From NCBI GenBank assembly GCA_023512835.1, contig CM042091.1, forward strand, positions 44,158,107 through 44,222,106: a stretch of 64,000 bases of DNA, read 5' to 3'. The notes beneath the pieces are model-generated. The model had not been told where the DNA came from. It worked only from the letters and a program-made list of their open reading frames with translations, and ran no database searches. The position numbers and the translations under genes were made by a program. This document shows positions 43,519-54,403 of the stretch, piece after piece. The stretch comes from Taxillus chinensis (taxonomy: Eukaryota > Streptophyta > Magnoliopsida > Santalales > Loranthaceae). Within the stretch, counting starts at the first letter, position 1; every line of letters begins with the position of its first letter.

Positions 43519-44646
43519 GTTTTTTTTAGGGAAATGGGATGGCATTCCGAATTATTTTATTAATAGAAGGTAGGTAAATACTCAAACCTTAAAAGATACA
43601 AAAATGAGTGGCACATAAGCCTAACTCATCAAAGAAGTACAAAGAGGAAAAGATACCAAGAGGCAGGGTGTACCCATAACCCATCCTGGAGAAATAAAAG
43701 ATGCCAAAATAATATAGATACAGAATGAGTAAAGAGCATGGCATACCATCACTCTAGATGAAAAACAAACAAACACAAGATTCAAAAAATATAGAAAGCA
43801 TAAAAAACAGTTTTAAATACAAGTCAATGATATCGCATCTTGGCAAAACCCAAAGCATCCAAAAGAACTTTACCTCTAAGAAGAGGTAAGCCATCAAACT
43901 GGTTACCAAAAACAAGAGATGGAGCTTGGCTCCCCAAACCAGCAAGAAAATCAGCAACATGATTACCTTCTCTAGGTATGTGGGTAAGATGAGCTCTAAT
44001 GGTAGCAAGCATTCGATGAATTTCCTTGAAATGGTAGCAAAGATTCCATGGGGCTCTACCATTATGATTGATTAACTGAATAACACTAAGAGCATCCATT
44101 TCCACCCACAAGCTTTGAATATGGAAATCAATGCACAAGCTTAAAGTTTTAGGGAGAGTTAAGACTTCTGCAGCAAAAACATTAGTAACAATAGTACTAA
44201 AAGGCATATAAAAAAAGAAAATTACTTGGCCTTTGGAATCCCTCACAATGTCCCCACCACCTGCTTGACCAGTAGAGGAGTTAAAACTCTCATCCACATT
44301 AAGTTTAAAGCAACCTCGAGCAGGTTTGACCCAATAAATAGGCCTAGGAGAAGGCAAAGGAGGAGTGTGAGAAGAACAGTTAAAGTAATCCACGACTGAC
44401 TTGCCACATCTCCATTGCCAATGCTTGATAAGACCAGCAGTGGAGAGTTGAAAAATCAATCTATCAAGTTTCCAAATGATTCTATCCTCATAAAAGCCCA
44501 TACCACAATGTTTAGCATCATTACGCTCATTCCAAAGAAATCAAAAAATGAGGATGGGAGTAAGAACTCTAATATGCCCAAGACACGTATAATTACCACC
44601 ATTCAACCAAGCAATAAGCCAAGAAGAGGAGTTCAATAGCACCTCT
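43519..44646 (-). mobile_element. LINE (L1-type) 3' fragment
   Basis: A minus-strand open region with a C-terminal RNase H domain, followed by about 300 nt of 3' untranslated sequence and an A run (T8 on plus at 43519-43527). This is the arrangement of plant L1-type non-LTR elements. It ends at 44646, where the Sirevirus LTR begins, so the RT is missing either by 5' truncation or by that insertion. Confidence 0.68.
43824..44640 (-). pseudogene. LINE RNase H domain (RVT_3 type)
   Basis: 226 codons from 44501, with an in-frame extension to 44640 beyond one TGA (near 44548). The upstream part reads NGGNYTCLGHIRVL and FLWNERNDAKHCG, the usual end of the LINE zinc-finger region. The RNase H domain shows GCFKLNVDES (first Asp), AAEVLTLPKTL (Glu), SLWVEMDALSVIQLI (second Asp) and REGNHVADFLAGLG (His/Asp), so all catalytic positions are recognisable. 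It could instead be a stand-alone RNase H-like gene derived from a LINE, but the nearby A run favours a LINE 3' end. Confidence 0.72.
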
Positions 44647-46040
44647 TGTTGGATCAAACCCACAATTTGGATGATGCGGTTAAAACCCTATGTAATCTGG
44701 TTTGAGATCTTCTATGTCTATTTTAAGTTGTTATAGAAGATAAAACTCTAAATCAGATCTTCACTCGTGAGAGCAAAGTTAAGGACAAGATACATAATCC
44801 TGGTCCGGACCAACGTAAGTGTCGTCAAGCACTTGTTAAATAACTAAGTCCTCATGTGGAGTAAGGATCATTCGTGCGAACTAAATAGTTAATGATATGG
44901 ACTATGGAATCTGTGTCTTACACTCAAACGGACTAAGTTAAATAGATGCGAAATAAGAATCCTAGTCTATAACTCGCACCGGAGTAAGAGAGAACTGTTG
45001 CGGAATAAAAAGCTAAGTCTTTCACTTAAGCGGACTAAGGACAAGAAGACATGGAGTAAGGAATTCGAGTCTCTCATTCACGCGGAGTAAGGAAGGACTT
45101 GTGCGGAATAAGGACTCAATTTTTTTGTTTGCATGGACTAAGGAAAATTGAAGCGGAGTAAGGAATCCGAACCTTTTACTCGAGTGGAGTAAGGATGTGC
45201 TGATACGGAGTAAGCCATCCTGACCTTTTACTTATGCGGAGTAAGGAACTCAAGCGAAGTAAGGAAATGCTGATATAAAGTAAGCCCGCCGAACCTTTCG
45301 TTTATACGGAGTAAGGAAGTGCTAATACAGAATAAGGATTCCAGTATCAATTTGACACAAAGTAAGCAACCACTGACACAGAGTAAGGATCTGAACTTCA
45401 TTAACATGGAGTATGGAACCTTATAACATATTAAGAAGATGCTGCTTCACTTTATCAGCTTCGCATTCAAGTCAATAGCTCATTGTGTGCCAATGTAAGA
45501 AAGACCCGTTGAATATCTAAGTCATCTTACATGTGGATCACACGGAGATGTGGACAGAGCCTCAAATGCAATTGGGATCACGTGAAGAAATTCAATATGT
45601 TTAAAGTCCCAAGATTTTGAACACCACATCCACAACAATTAAAGCAGAGACATTTTCCGAGAAGAACTTCAATGCTACACGGTGCTTGGAAAATCCTGTT
45701 CCAAGAATGTTTCCCAGGGATGTCTATATATATTAAGCTTTATATATTTTCACAAATGCGCGTACATGTACAAGAGGTCTTAGAGATTAATTTGGCTAGT
45801 GTGTGTTATTATAAAACAGAGTGCTAGAGAGTTTCAGTAGATCAAAAGGCTGGTCATCAGCTTCAGTCTGCTATTATTTTATTGTAATTATTTTTTGATA
45901 ACAAAACAAAATACTTCCACTATCTGGTTATTTTCCGCAGTGATTTTATCTTTTAACCAGAAAAAGTGTTGTGCCAGAGAAGAAGAAGAGTTTTTGATAA
46001 GAGCCTATTCACCCCCCCTCTAGGCTCCTAGGGACCAACA
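44647..46040 (+). repeat. Sirevirus 5' LTR
   Basis: TGTTGGATCAAACCC...GGGACCAACA, 1394 bp. The stretch 44800-45420 iterates CGGAGTAAGGA-like motifs at irregular spacing, often paired with CCGAACCTTTTACT. The LTR ends two bases before the PBS. Confidence 0.8.
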
Positions 46041-46042
46041 AG

Positions 46043-46054
46043 TGGTATCAAAGC
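46043..46054 (+). other. Sirevirus primer binding site
   Basis: TGGTATCAAAGC, one base different from the usual tRNA-Met PBS TGGTATCAGAGC. Confidence 0.8.
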
Positions 46055-46105
46055 AAGTTCTACCTGCTCAAAGTAGAGATCCCACTCGTTCTCTCTCTCT
46101 AAAAA

Positions 46106-46358
46106 ATGGCCGAAGAAAGCAGCATGTTGTTCAATACCTGCCTTAACTCCGGAGGTGCGCAAGAGCCCATCCCCAACTGCAGTAGTAGCGAAAACGTTGA
46201 TCCGAGCACAAGTGCTCAACTCGCAGCTCCCGCTGCTCCTCAACAACGGAGTTCTGGATTTACTCTGACAAAACCGCCAAAATTCACACTTGAGCTTTTC
46301 TCCCAGTGGAAAGCTCGCATGAGAATGTTCATGATATGTCATGATCATTTGATGTGGC
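46106..46358 (+). pseudogene. Sirevirus gag, first part
   Basis: Starts MAEESSMLFNTCLNSGG and runs through a Ser/Pro/Ala-rich stretch to PKFTLELFSQWKARMRMFMI, the copia gag motif (XXWKxRMxxFI). It ends at 46358, the edge of solo LTR F. The frame continues at 48318 once the LTR and one copy of GTGGC are disregarded. Confidence 0.82.
46354..46358 (+). repeat. Target site duplication, left (solo LTR F)
   Basis: GTGGC, repeated at 48313-48317. Confidence 0.9.
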
Positions 46359-46850
46359 TATAAGGACCCGTGTTTTGAGTTAGTCGCAGTCTTGCCTTCT
46401 GAATGAGAACTTTCTAGATTTTGGACCTAGTAGATGGCCTCAAACAATTGGCGTGCAAGAACAAAAGTTGCTTAGAATGAGGTCCTCTACCTACCATAGA
46501 AATTTCAGAGCATTTGGAGCTGCACGTGAATTCACCCATTTCACGTGCAAGCATATTTTTGCTTCTCAGGCCTCTACAAGGTATAAGGAGGTTTGGGGTA
46601 AAGTTTGAGTGCATTTGGAGCTGCACGCCAATTGGGGAATTGGCGTGTAAATTGGCGTGCAGACTTATTTTTGCATGGTTACCTTGGTTTTGTCATTCTA
46701 ATGATTTTTTCCTAAAGGACCATATTGAAATTATGAGTATTTTGCCCTATATGGAAGCGGGAAGGTGGTAGTTTGTGTGATCAAACCTACGTCATTTTGA
46801 TCCTGGGTTTCACTAAATCAAAACTACGTCGTTTTGATGTGTGTGGTGTC

Positions 46851-46857
46851 TATATAA
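46851..46857 (+). promoter_or_regulatory. TATA box of LTR F
   Basis: TATATAA, about 20 nt after an ACGT-core near-palindrome (46818-46839). Confidence 0.58.
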
Positions 46858-46909
46858 TGGTGTTGAGGCTTAGGTTTAGGGTTTAGGGTTTTTATTTCTT
46901 TGTTGCATC

Positions 46910-46951
<42 letters not shown>

Positions 46952-47032
46952 GGGAAACTTCGGATCTTGGCCGTAGAGGTTCGCGTGGGTGGTTGGTGTA
47001 TCGTAGAGGCTAGAGCAAAGGACGTTTACAAG

Positions 47033-47913
47033 GTAGGGACTCCGTTCTTCCCAGTCTTTCTCTGTCCTAGGGTATCTGTCCTATACATGCTTATCTATAT
47101 ATATGTAAACCCATATAGGTGTGATATCCTATATGGATGTTGGCCTTCAATGGCATATTGGTTGATTTGATGCCTGGGAGTGGACTGGAAATCGTTGGGT
47201 TATCCATGCCCACTAGGTGTTTGATAAAATGTTTGTGTGGCTACGTTCACTATGTGTTTGATAATATTCCTGCGTGGTTGTTGTATGTTGCATGTTTGGT
47301 TTTAAGCCTGTGAGGCTGGTATATGTTGTTTGTAACCGACTATGTCGGCCGTGTGAACCTTGTTTCTGATATACTATGTTGAGCAGCACTGCTGTTTTGT
47401 ATTAAGTTGAGATGTGTTACTAAGCCGTACTTTTGTAACTGATTTTATTGTTGTTGGAGATTAATCACCCAAATGTGATGGGATTGAGCTGAGTTATGGG
47501 CCAGGCATGATAGCTGGACCCCTTGAGATTTGGCCAGGACTGCGGTCCTGAGTCTCGGTGTAGCACTCACGATGGTGGGCTAAGTCTACACCCATTCCTG
47601 AGGGTAGGTATGGCGCCCGAGGAGGTGGTCGACCATACCTGACTCGGGTGGAAAATGTTGCATTGGTGTCCATGCAACATTCGCCTGGATGTGGTATGTC
47701 ATGTCGCCGTGGTGGCGGGGTGTCCTCTGCCCTCCAGTGTTGCTCAGGTAAAAGGTGTGTTACTGGGTGATGTTTGCTACTTTAGCTTTAGGCACGACAC
47801 GAGCACAAGCATACACTTGTCATGCATACTGTTGAGTGGGATGGGTCTGGAGAGATTGGATCCCTACTGAGCTATGGTTTGCTCACCCTCCCCATAAACT
47901 GTTCTTTTTGCAG
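47033..47913 (+). other. Predicted LTR intron, solo LTR F
   Basis: Donor CAAG|GTAGGGAC at 47033 and acceptor CTGTTCTTTTTGCAG ending at 47913 (881 nt). Confidence 0.48.
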
Positions 47914-48312
47914 GGTTTGGCAGGCGGTAGGTGAAAGGGCTGGAGGATAGGCCACTGAGGCTGAAGACTATGTTGGTTTTCATTGTTTTGTTATGGATTT
48001 CTATTTTATGTGTGAGATTATTTGTAAACAGTATCTTCTGGTTTAAGTGGGAGCTTTCCCCATTGAGTTGTATTGAACTTTGAGCTCCTTTTAAATGTAG
48101 TGAACTGGGTTGTGGTTGTTATTTAATTATTGTTTGTGTGCATGGTTTGGGAGCAGGAGCATGCCTGTGGCATGTTAGCCTGGTTGTACAGGTCTGGGAC
48201 AGCACCCGCGTCATAAGTCCTTTTAGGTGCTTGCACCAACCCCTTGACCCTTCGGGTGCGGGCATGGGCAGTCATTACTCGTTTCCAAGTGAAAGGAAAT
48301 TGGGGTGTGACA

Positions 48313-48317
48313 GTGGC
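48313..48317 (+). repeat. Target site duplication, right (solo LTR F)
   Basis: GTGGC, identical to 46354-46358. Gag coding resumes directly afterwards. Confidence 0.9.
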
Positions 48318-49490
48318 CTTGTCTTCATCAGGAGCTTCCCATTCCGATGACCATCAGAGAAAATAGAGTTAGAAGGCCAAAGACTGACGCTAAACTCACC
48401 AATGAGGAAAGAGCCTGGTAGTACGCTAACAAAAAGGCTCTGGCTTACGTAATGTCATCTTTGGATTCCAAAGCTTTCACGGACGTCCAGGGCTGCACGA
48501 CAACAAAAGCTGTCTGGGATAAACTGACAATCCTCTATGAGGGAAGTCAGTCCCAAATGCAAAACGTCATCTGTACTCTCAGAAAAAACTTTGAGAGATT
48601 CTCACACAAACCTGGCGAATCCCTCGAGAGCATCTATCAGAGATTTGGCAAGCTCATCGTTGACCTAAAAACTGTCAATGAGCATTATACGCAATTTCAA
48701 ATCAATGACAAGTTTTTTTGTTCCTTGCTGGATCGCTATTACTCCAAACAGCTCCAAATGCAGGCTGACAAGAACTGGCAGTAGGCTCCCCTCGAAGAAC
48801 TCTACGATGAACTATGGACTCATGAGGTTAGGTTCAAATACACTGACTAAGATGAGCAAATAGCTCAGGCCAAGAATGAGCTTGATTCGTTAACCTTCGT
48901 TCATAACACTTTATTTCAGGTGGCACCATAGTTTATGACTGTGGAAGAGAGGTTGTTACTGTTAATCCCAAAGTAGTAGCACCCGTACCAAAAGATGAAG
49001 GGAAGGTTGCTGCAGTTAAAGCCGAGACTGTAGCACCCAAAAAGAAAGGAAAGGCTAAGGCTAACGCATTTAGGGCCAAGAGCGTGTCACCCAATCGCAA
49101 AGGATTAGGCCATAGGGAACAGAGAAGTAAAACTGTAAAACCTAAGAAACTCGTATCCCCTGTGTCAATTCTGCATCATAGTGTTTGTTCAATCTGTAGA
49201 GAAATAGGTCATTATCACTATGAGTGTTGGAGTCTATCTGATGACTGGTTATGTAAACAAATTTCTATTAATAAAGATTAGTTCATCAAAAAGGATTCCT
49301 CTAGCAAATCTAAATCTAAATCTCAAAGGAGTAACTCTTCCAAGAGAACCCAAGTAAAAGAAGCAACTGACACTATCAAAGTAAAGTCAACATGGAAAGC
49401 TAAAGTTTCTAACAAAGCAAAATCCGGAACTGTTGATACTGTTGTAGTTTCTCCTAACCGCCTGAAACAAGTTTGGGCACGAAAAGTGTA
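48318..49490 (+). pseudogene. Sirevirus gag, second part
   Basis: Resumes after LTR F. It contains a TAG near 48420 (after NEERAW), then ALAYVMSSLDSKAF and TTKAVWDKLTILYEGS, the UBN2-type gag core, with LRKNFERFSHKPGESLESI. A further TAG follows near 48782 (KNWQ). After a deletion junction near 48905 it reads GTIVYDCGREVVTVNP, a Lys/Ala-rich segment and the zinc knuckle CSICREIGHYHYEC (near 49187). A stop near 49279 interrupts a basic tail ending NRLKQVWARKV. Compared with the copy at 62216-64000, about one kilobase of gag is missing. Confidence 0.8.
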
Positions 49491-49537
49491 ATTTGTTGTC
49501 TTGCAAGAGCATTTATGGAATTCACTTCCAGACCACT

Positions 49538-50764
49538 TGATAACTGTAAAATTTGTCCTTAAATTTGCATTTAATTTATGGGCTTTGATTTCATATTTTG
49601 TTAAATTAATGCATTTTTATAACAGTTTCCTCCAATTTCAATTTATTAATGTTTTATTCACTTTTACAGATTTAATATTAATTTTGGTGATTTTTAATGT
49701 TAAATTGATTATTCCAATTTTGATATTAATTCTTTGAGCTTAATTTGTAATTTGGATATCAATGTTGATTTTGTTTTAATATTTTTGCATGCATGTAATT
49801 GGAAGAGAATTAAAAAGAAAGGAGACCCTTGCTCGCCCAACTCTCCATCTCACAACATTCAATTTCTAATTATTTATTGGGTTATGTGTATATATTTAAG
49901 AGACCCAGCGCCGACTGAAGGGGGCCTTCGTCCAAGCTTCCACCCGGTGCCTTGCACCATCAACCATCCTACACCCCGCATAGTGACGCCATCAGCCTTC
50001 TCCATCGTCCCATCACGTCCGGGGCCAGCAACAAGAGGAGACCCATCACGCTTTTCACGCAGCACTGGCGTGACACTGTAGGACGGTTCCTGTATTTTTA
50101 TTTTCTATGAATTAATTTGTATTTGATTTAACTTCAAACTTCAATTGTTATTTTAAATCTTGGTTCTTCATCTCAATAATTTATTTAGGTGCTATGGTTT
50201 GCAATTCGTTTCTCTATCTGTTTTAAATTATTTGTAATTAATTTGCGGTTGTAGTTAATTGCAAATTATTTAAAGCATAATTTTTAATTGTGATTAATTC
50301 GCAGTTGCGGTTAATTAATTTTGAGATGTGAAGATTATTATTCGTAGTATTCGATTTGATCTTCCGAATGCAAAATATAATCGTTTCTAGGATTGGTACG
50401 AGTTCAAGTCCGATTTCTAGTGTGAATTCACACTTTAATTACAATCATGGTGTCTTAGTTTAATTGAATTATCGGGCCTGAAATATGTTATTGTATTTTT
50501 AAAAGATAATGATAAATAATAATTGAAGTGAGAGGTTAAATCAATTGCGTCTTTAGTTAATTAGTTTTATTTACATATTAAATTTTATTTTAATTTCACA
50601 CAAAACTGCCCCAATTTTCTAACTTAGCTTTTCTTTATTTTTCTTGAAGAATAAGTTAAATTAAATTTTATAAGTCTTCCGGTTAGTGAACGACCTATGT
50701 TAGCCCTATGCTATACTTAGTTTAAATTTTATTTAAAGTGCGTATGCAATAAATGCCCTTTTCA
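49538..50764 (+). repeat. 5' LTR of the non-autonomous element
   Basis: About 1227 bp, AT-rich, with a GC-richer block 49905-50075 (GACCCAGCGCCGACTGAAGG...). The same block is at 54135-54310 in the 3' LTR. The 3' boundary is placed at the CA before AAT and the PBS. Confidence 0.75.
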
Positions 50765-50767
50765 AAT

Positions 50768-50785
50768 TGGTACCGTTGCCGGGGA
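50768..50785 (+). other. Primer binding site, tRNA-Asp type
   Basis: TGGTACCGTTGCCGGGGA, close to the TGGCGCCGTTGCCGGGG site used by Athila-type elements. Confidence 0.78.
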
Positions 50786-50829
50786 GGCTAAGATTTTGAT
50801 TTGATTTGTTCTTTATTTTTTGTTTCTAT

Positions 50830-51290
50830 TTTTTGTAGGTTTCCTCTTTTAATAGTTCTTTATTTTTTGTAGGTTTCTAACTATTTTTATTTTTTGTGCA
50901 GGTTTCCTCTTTTATTTTTGTCAATTTCCTAATCTGTTTTTACTAGTTTCCTATTTTATTTTGCAGGTTTATTATTATTATTTTATTTTTCTTTTCTAGT
51001 AGTTTCCTATTTTGTAGGCTGCCTTATTTCTAACAAATTCTTCTTTTATTTTCTTTCCTTTTCTAACAGTTTTCTATTTGGTAGGTTTCCTTTTCCTAAC
51101 AGTTTCCTGTTTTGTTTTTCTTTTCTTTTTCTAACAATTTCTAATTTTTTTCAGGTTCCTGTTTTGTAGGTTTTCTTTTGCTAACATTTTGTTTGTTTAA
51201 TTTTTTTTTTTAGAGTTTCAATTTTTTTTAAAGTTCCTTTTTCAAAAGAAAAAATCCTTTTTAGTTTTTCTTTTTGTAGGTTTCTAAAGA
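50830..51290 (+). repeat. T-rich leader with repeated acceptor-like TTTTNYAGGTTTC motifs
   Basis: At least nine T-tract-plus-AG motifs of the form TTTTTGTAGGTTTC or TTTTTGCAGGTTTC occur between about 50832 and 51285. The last lies some 15 nt before the ORF start. The units are irregular in spacing. Confidence 0.7.
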
Positions 51291-51296
51291 GACAAG

Positions 51297-52298
51297 ATGA
51301 ACTTTGAAGAATTTGGTGAACAAAGCATACCTACTCCATGGTGGGAACAACAGATCGAGGCACCCCAATCCCAACAGTTCTTTCTTCACAAACTCGATGA
51401 GGTGTCTACAATGCTACAACAGATGCTTTCATCTTTGGAAGCAACTTAACTAGTACCAATGGAAGTTTATCCATACCATCCATACCAGCAGCAAGCTCCC
51501 GTTGTACCAACTTATTATCAAGAGTGGGAGGACCCTCCAAATTTCAACTTTCCACAAGAGCCTCCACATTGGCATGAAGAGTGGCCATATCAGCAACAAC
51601 AGGAAACCCCTTCTACTGATGACCTTATCCAGCAACTGTTAGAGCAACAACAACTTGCTACTATTCAATATCAATTGGAGAGGCAAAGTGAGGAGATGCA
51701 AGAGATACAGACTTGGCTACACCAAATGAAAGCCACCTTCCATGAGCTCAAAAATCAAAATAAAGAGCAGGGTGTGTTTGCCTAAGCTACCCCAATGGAG
51801 CCTCAAGAAGACGAGATGACGCCACCACTTGAGTATCTTCCCTGTACTTTGGGGGAAAGTGGCCATATTCTAGTGCCCACTACCACATTTGTATTATCTG
51901 ACGAAGAAGAGGCATATGCTAAATTTTCCGAAGAGGAGCGGCCACAACCAATCACTCCAAAGTTCGAGCACACCACTAAGTCTCCTTCCTATGAATTCTT
52001 GGAGGACAGTTGTCCACCTCCTATTACTATTGCTGCCTCTTTGCCCGATGTGGAACATACTATTGTGGATGCCTTGTTTAGTGAGCCTATGGAGTTTGTA
52101 TTGCCTTGTCACCATCATTTATTTGCAGTGGAAGACACCATGTTCGTGAAGGTACCCTCAAGTGTGCACTTTGAAGACTTCAAATGGCTACCACCACCAA
52201 TTCCTTATCCTGATGTGGCCTATGAATGTGCTAAAGTGTATACTACAAGGATGACATCTTTTCATTCGATGGTTGAACATTGTTTGAAGAAAGTCTAG
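51297..52298 (+). pseudogene. Gag-like ORF of the non-autonomous element
   Basis: One frame of 333 codons starting at ATG 51297, interrupted by TAA at 51447 and 51783, both one C-to-T step from CAA. The N-terminal half is Gln/Pro/Tyr-rich (VYPYHPYQQQAPVV) with a predicted coiled coil (LIQQLLEQQQLATIQYQLE...). The C-terminal half is acidic then Pro/His-rich (TPPLEYLPCTLGESGHIL, MEFVLPCHHHLFAVEDTM, WLPPPIPYPDVAYE). There is no zinc knuckle, protease or RT motif. I do not recognise the protein; gag-like is inferred only from its position after the PBS. Confidence 0.6.
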
Positions 52299-53772
52299 CT
52301 ATAGACTTTAAATAGAAGTGCTTTCGGGAGGCAACCCGATTTAGTATTTTTTTTTTTTTTGGAGTGTGCAGGGCAGTGCCAAGCAGGGGAGCAAAGGAAA
52401 GTTCAACTTCAGGAGGAAACAGGACATAGCTTCACGGTCAACGGACATCGGCTCAAGCACTTCTATGGGGGTTTTCCTATACATGTAGTGGATTCTATCC
52501 AACTGCATGACCCTATCATTCTTTGAGCCCATCAGGTTGTTTTTTTCCTTCTCATTTATTGTTCATTGTTCATTTTTAGAATTGCATTCCATGTCCATAG
52601 CTTCTTTTTTTGAGTTACATTGAGGACAATGCAACATTTAAGTGTGGGGGAGGGAACACATAGTTTAGCTTAGTTAAACATTTTTTTTTGTGTTTTCATT
52701 AGTTTGTTTTTGCTTGCCATTGTGTTTTTCTTTGGTTTATTTAGTTATTTATTTATTTTTAAATTCAAAACAAAAAACCAAAAAGATTTTCTTTTGTTTT
52801 TGTGTGCTTTATTTTTATTTTTAGGCTGCATGTTTTTAGTCTTGAACTTGATTGACACTTCTTTGTGCTTATGTTAGTTCTATTCGAGTTTATATGATTA
52901 TGCATTATTTGAATAATAATTGAAAATCTTGAGTAGTTAGAATTAAGTTGTTTAGTATGGATACCCACATTGTTCACAATTAGAGATTTTAGCTTCTATA
53001 CTTGATTGATTTAGCATGAATTTATACCATATTTAGGAAGTACAAATTATAGAAACCATGATATTAGCTATTTTTGAGCTGTGCTTGATTATTAATGTTA
53101 TATATTTTGACATACTTTAGATATCATTACATGTTACTCATGCCCCCACCTGAAGTTTATCTTGCAAATTAGAACTATCTTGAACTAAATTCGTGTGCTT
53201 AAAAGAAAAAAAAGAGAGAAAAGATTATGGATTGTGGGGATGCATAACTCATCAAAGGAGAAAAGAGCATAAAATGCACCCTTTGTAAAGCATTGTAGTA
53301 CATCCACACCATTGTCAATTATATGAAGAAAAAAAAAGAGAATGATAAGAAAAAATCTGCAGATTGTGAAACAAAAAAAGAAAGATAAGAATTTATTTAT
53401 CTTATATCTTGTTTAGTTCCTCATGCGTATTACTGATTTGTTTTATTTTTAAGTGTTGATATGATACATGACATGATGTTTTGAGCGTAAAGAAACTATG
53501 ATATTAATTTTTAAGCATGCTTTTTCAAGTTAATTGAATGAGGACTACATACTTGTGCTACTTAATTAAGTGTTATGAACGAAGGTTTAAATTGAGAAGG
53601 TGTGAAAGTTAAATAATTTTAGTGCACACACTCACATCTATATTATAACTTGATTCGTTATACTTGAGTTATTCTCTTTGCATATTTAAATTTGCATAAT
53701 TAGATGATCTTTATTTGGTGCTTAATCATTGTTTTTGTTCGAGGACGAACAAAGTTCAAGTGTGGGGAAATT
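52299..53772 (+). other. 3' internal region of the non-autonomous element with two purine tracts
   Basis: No gene. A purine tract AAGTGTGGGGGAGGG occurs at 52643-52657, preceded by TTGAGGACAATGC. The functional-looking polypurine tract AAGTGTGGGGAAATT sits directly before the 3' LTR at 53773. Before it is the palindrome GTTCGAGGACGAAC (about 53738-53751). The rest is AT-rich. Confidence 0.6.
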
Positions 53773-54403
53773 TGATAACTGTAAAATTTGTCATTAAATT
53801 TGCAGTTAATTTATGGGCTTTGATTTCATATTTTGTTGAATTAATGCATTTTTATAATAGTTTCCTCCAATTTTAATTTATTAATATTTTATTCACTTTT
53901 ACAGATTTAATATTAATTTTGGTGATTTTTAATGTTAAATTGATTATTCCAATTTTGATATTAATTCTTTGAGCTTAATTTGTAATTTGGATATCAATGT
54001 TGATTTTGTTTACTATTTTTGCATGCATGTAATTGGAAGAGAATTAAAAAGAAGAGAGACCCATGCTCGCCCAACTCTCCATATCACAACATTCAATTTC
54101 CAATTATTTATTGGGCTGTGTGTATATATTTAAGAGACCCAGCGCCGACTGAAGGGGGCCTTCGTCCAAGCTTCCACCCGGTGCCTTGCACCATCAACCA
54201 TCCTATGCCTCATATAGCGACGCCATCAGCCTTCTCCATCATCCCATCACATTCGGGGCCAGCAGCAAGAGGAGACCACCCATCACACTTTTCACGCAGC
54301 ACTGGCGTGACACTGCAAGACTGTTCATGTATATTATTTTCTATGAATTAATTTGTATTTGATTTAACTTTAAACTTCAATTGTTATTTTGAATTTTGAT
54401 TCT
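53773..54403 (+). repeat. 3' LTR of the non-autonomous element, truncated
   Basis: The first 631 bp of the LTR, closely matching 49538-50170. It is cut by the insertion of element G at 54404. The remaining half is not found to the right of element G in this window. Confidence 0.8.

Larger units (their letters stand above)
46359..48312 (+). repeat. Solo LTR F, same family as element B
   Basis: 1954 bp, flanked by GTGGC on both sides. It starts TATAAGGACCCGTG (TG mutated to TA) and ends GGGGTGTGACA. It contains the same hairpin pair as LTRs A and B (46440-46665), an ACGT near-palindrome, a TATA box (46851), telo-like TTTAGGGTTTAGGG, a GA run (46913-46948), the donor AAG|GTAGGG, a repeat zone with GCCTGTGAGGC, the conserved block and the acceptor. 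It formed by LTR-LTR recombination after insertion into gag. Confidence 0.92.
44647..49537 (+). mobile_element. Sirevirus-type Ty1/copia element, 5' part, with solo LTR F inserted
   Basis: 5' LTR (44647-46040), PBS, and gag interrupted by solo LTR F at 46359-48312. It is truncated at 49537 by the LTR of the next element, so pol and the 3' LTR are absent. Gag resembles the minus-strand copy at 62216-64000. An internal deletion near 48905 removed roughly the middle third of gag, including the first zinc knuckle. Confidence 0.82.
49538..54403 (+). mobile_element. Non-autonomous LTR element with tRNA-Asp PBS and gag-like ORF
   Basis: Direct LTRs begin TGATAACTGTAAAATTTG at 49538 and 53773, with a PBS after the first and a purine tract before the second. 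The 3-kb internal region encodes one long gag-like frame and no RT, RNase H or integrase. PBS type and structure resemble Athila-derived non-autonomous elements (LARD or gag-only type). The 3' LTR is cut at 54403 by element G. It is inserted in the Sirevirus gag-pol region. Confidence 0.75.

Noticed and set aside
49905..50075. GC-richer block in the non-autonomous LTR considered as a captured gene
   Set aside because: It is present in both LTRs of the element and has stops; it is a normal part of the LTR.
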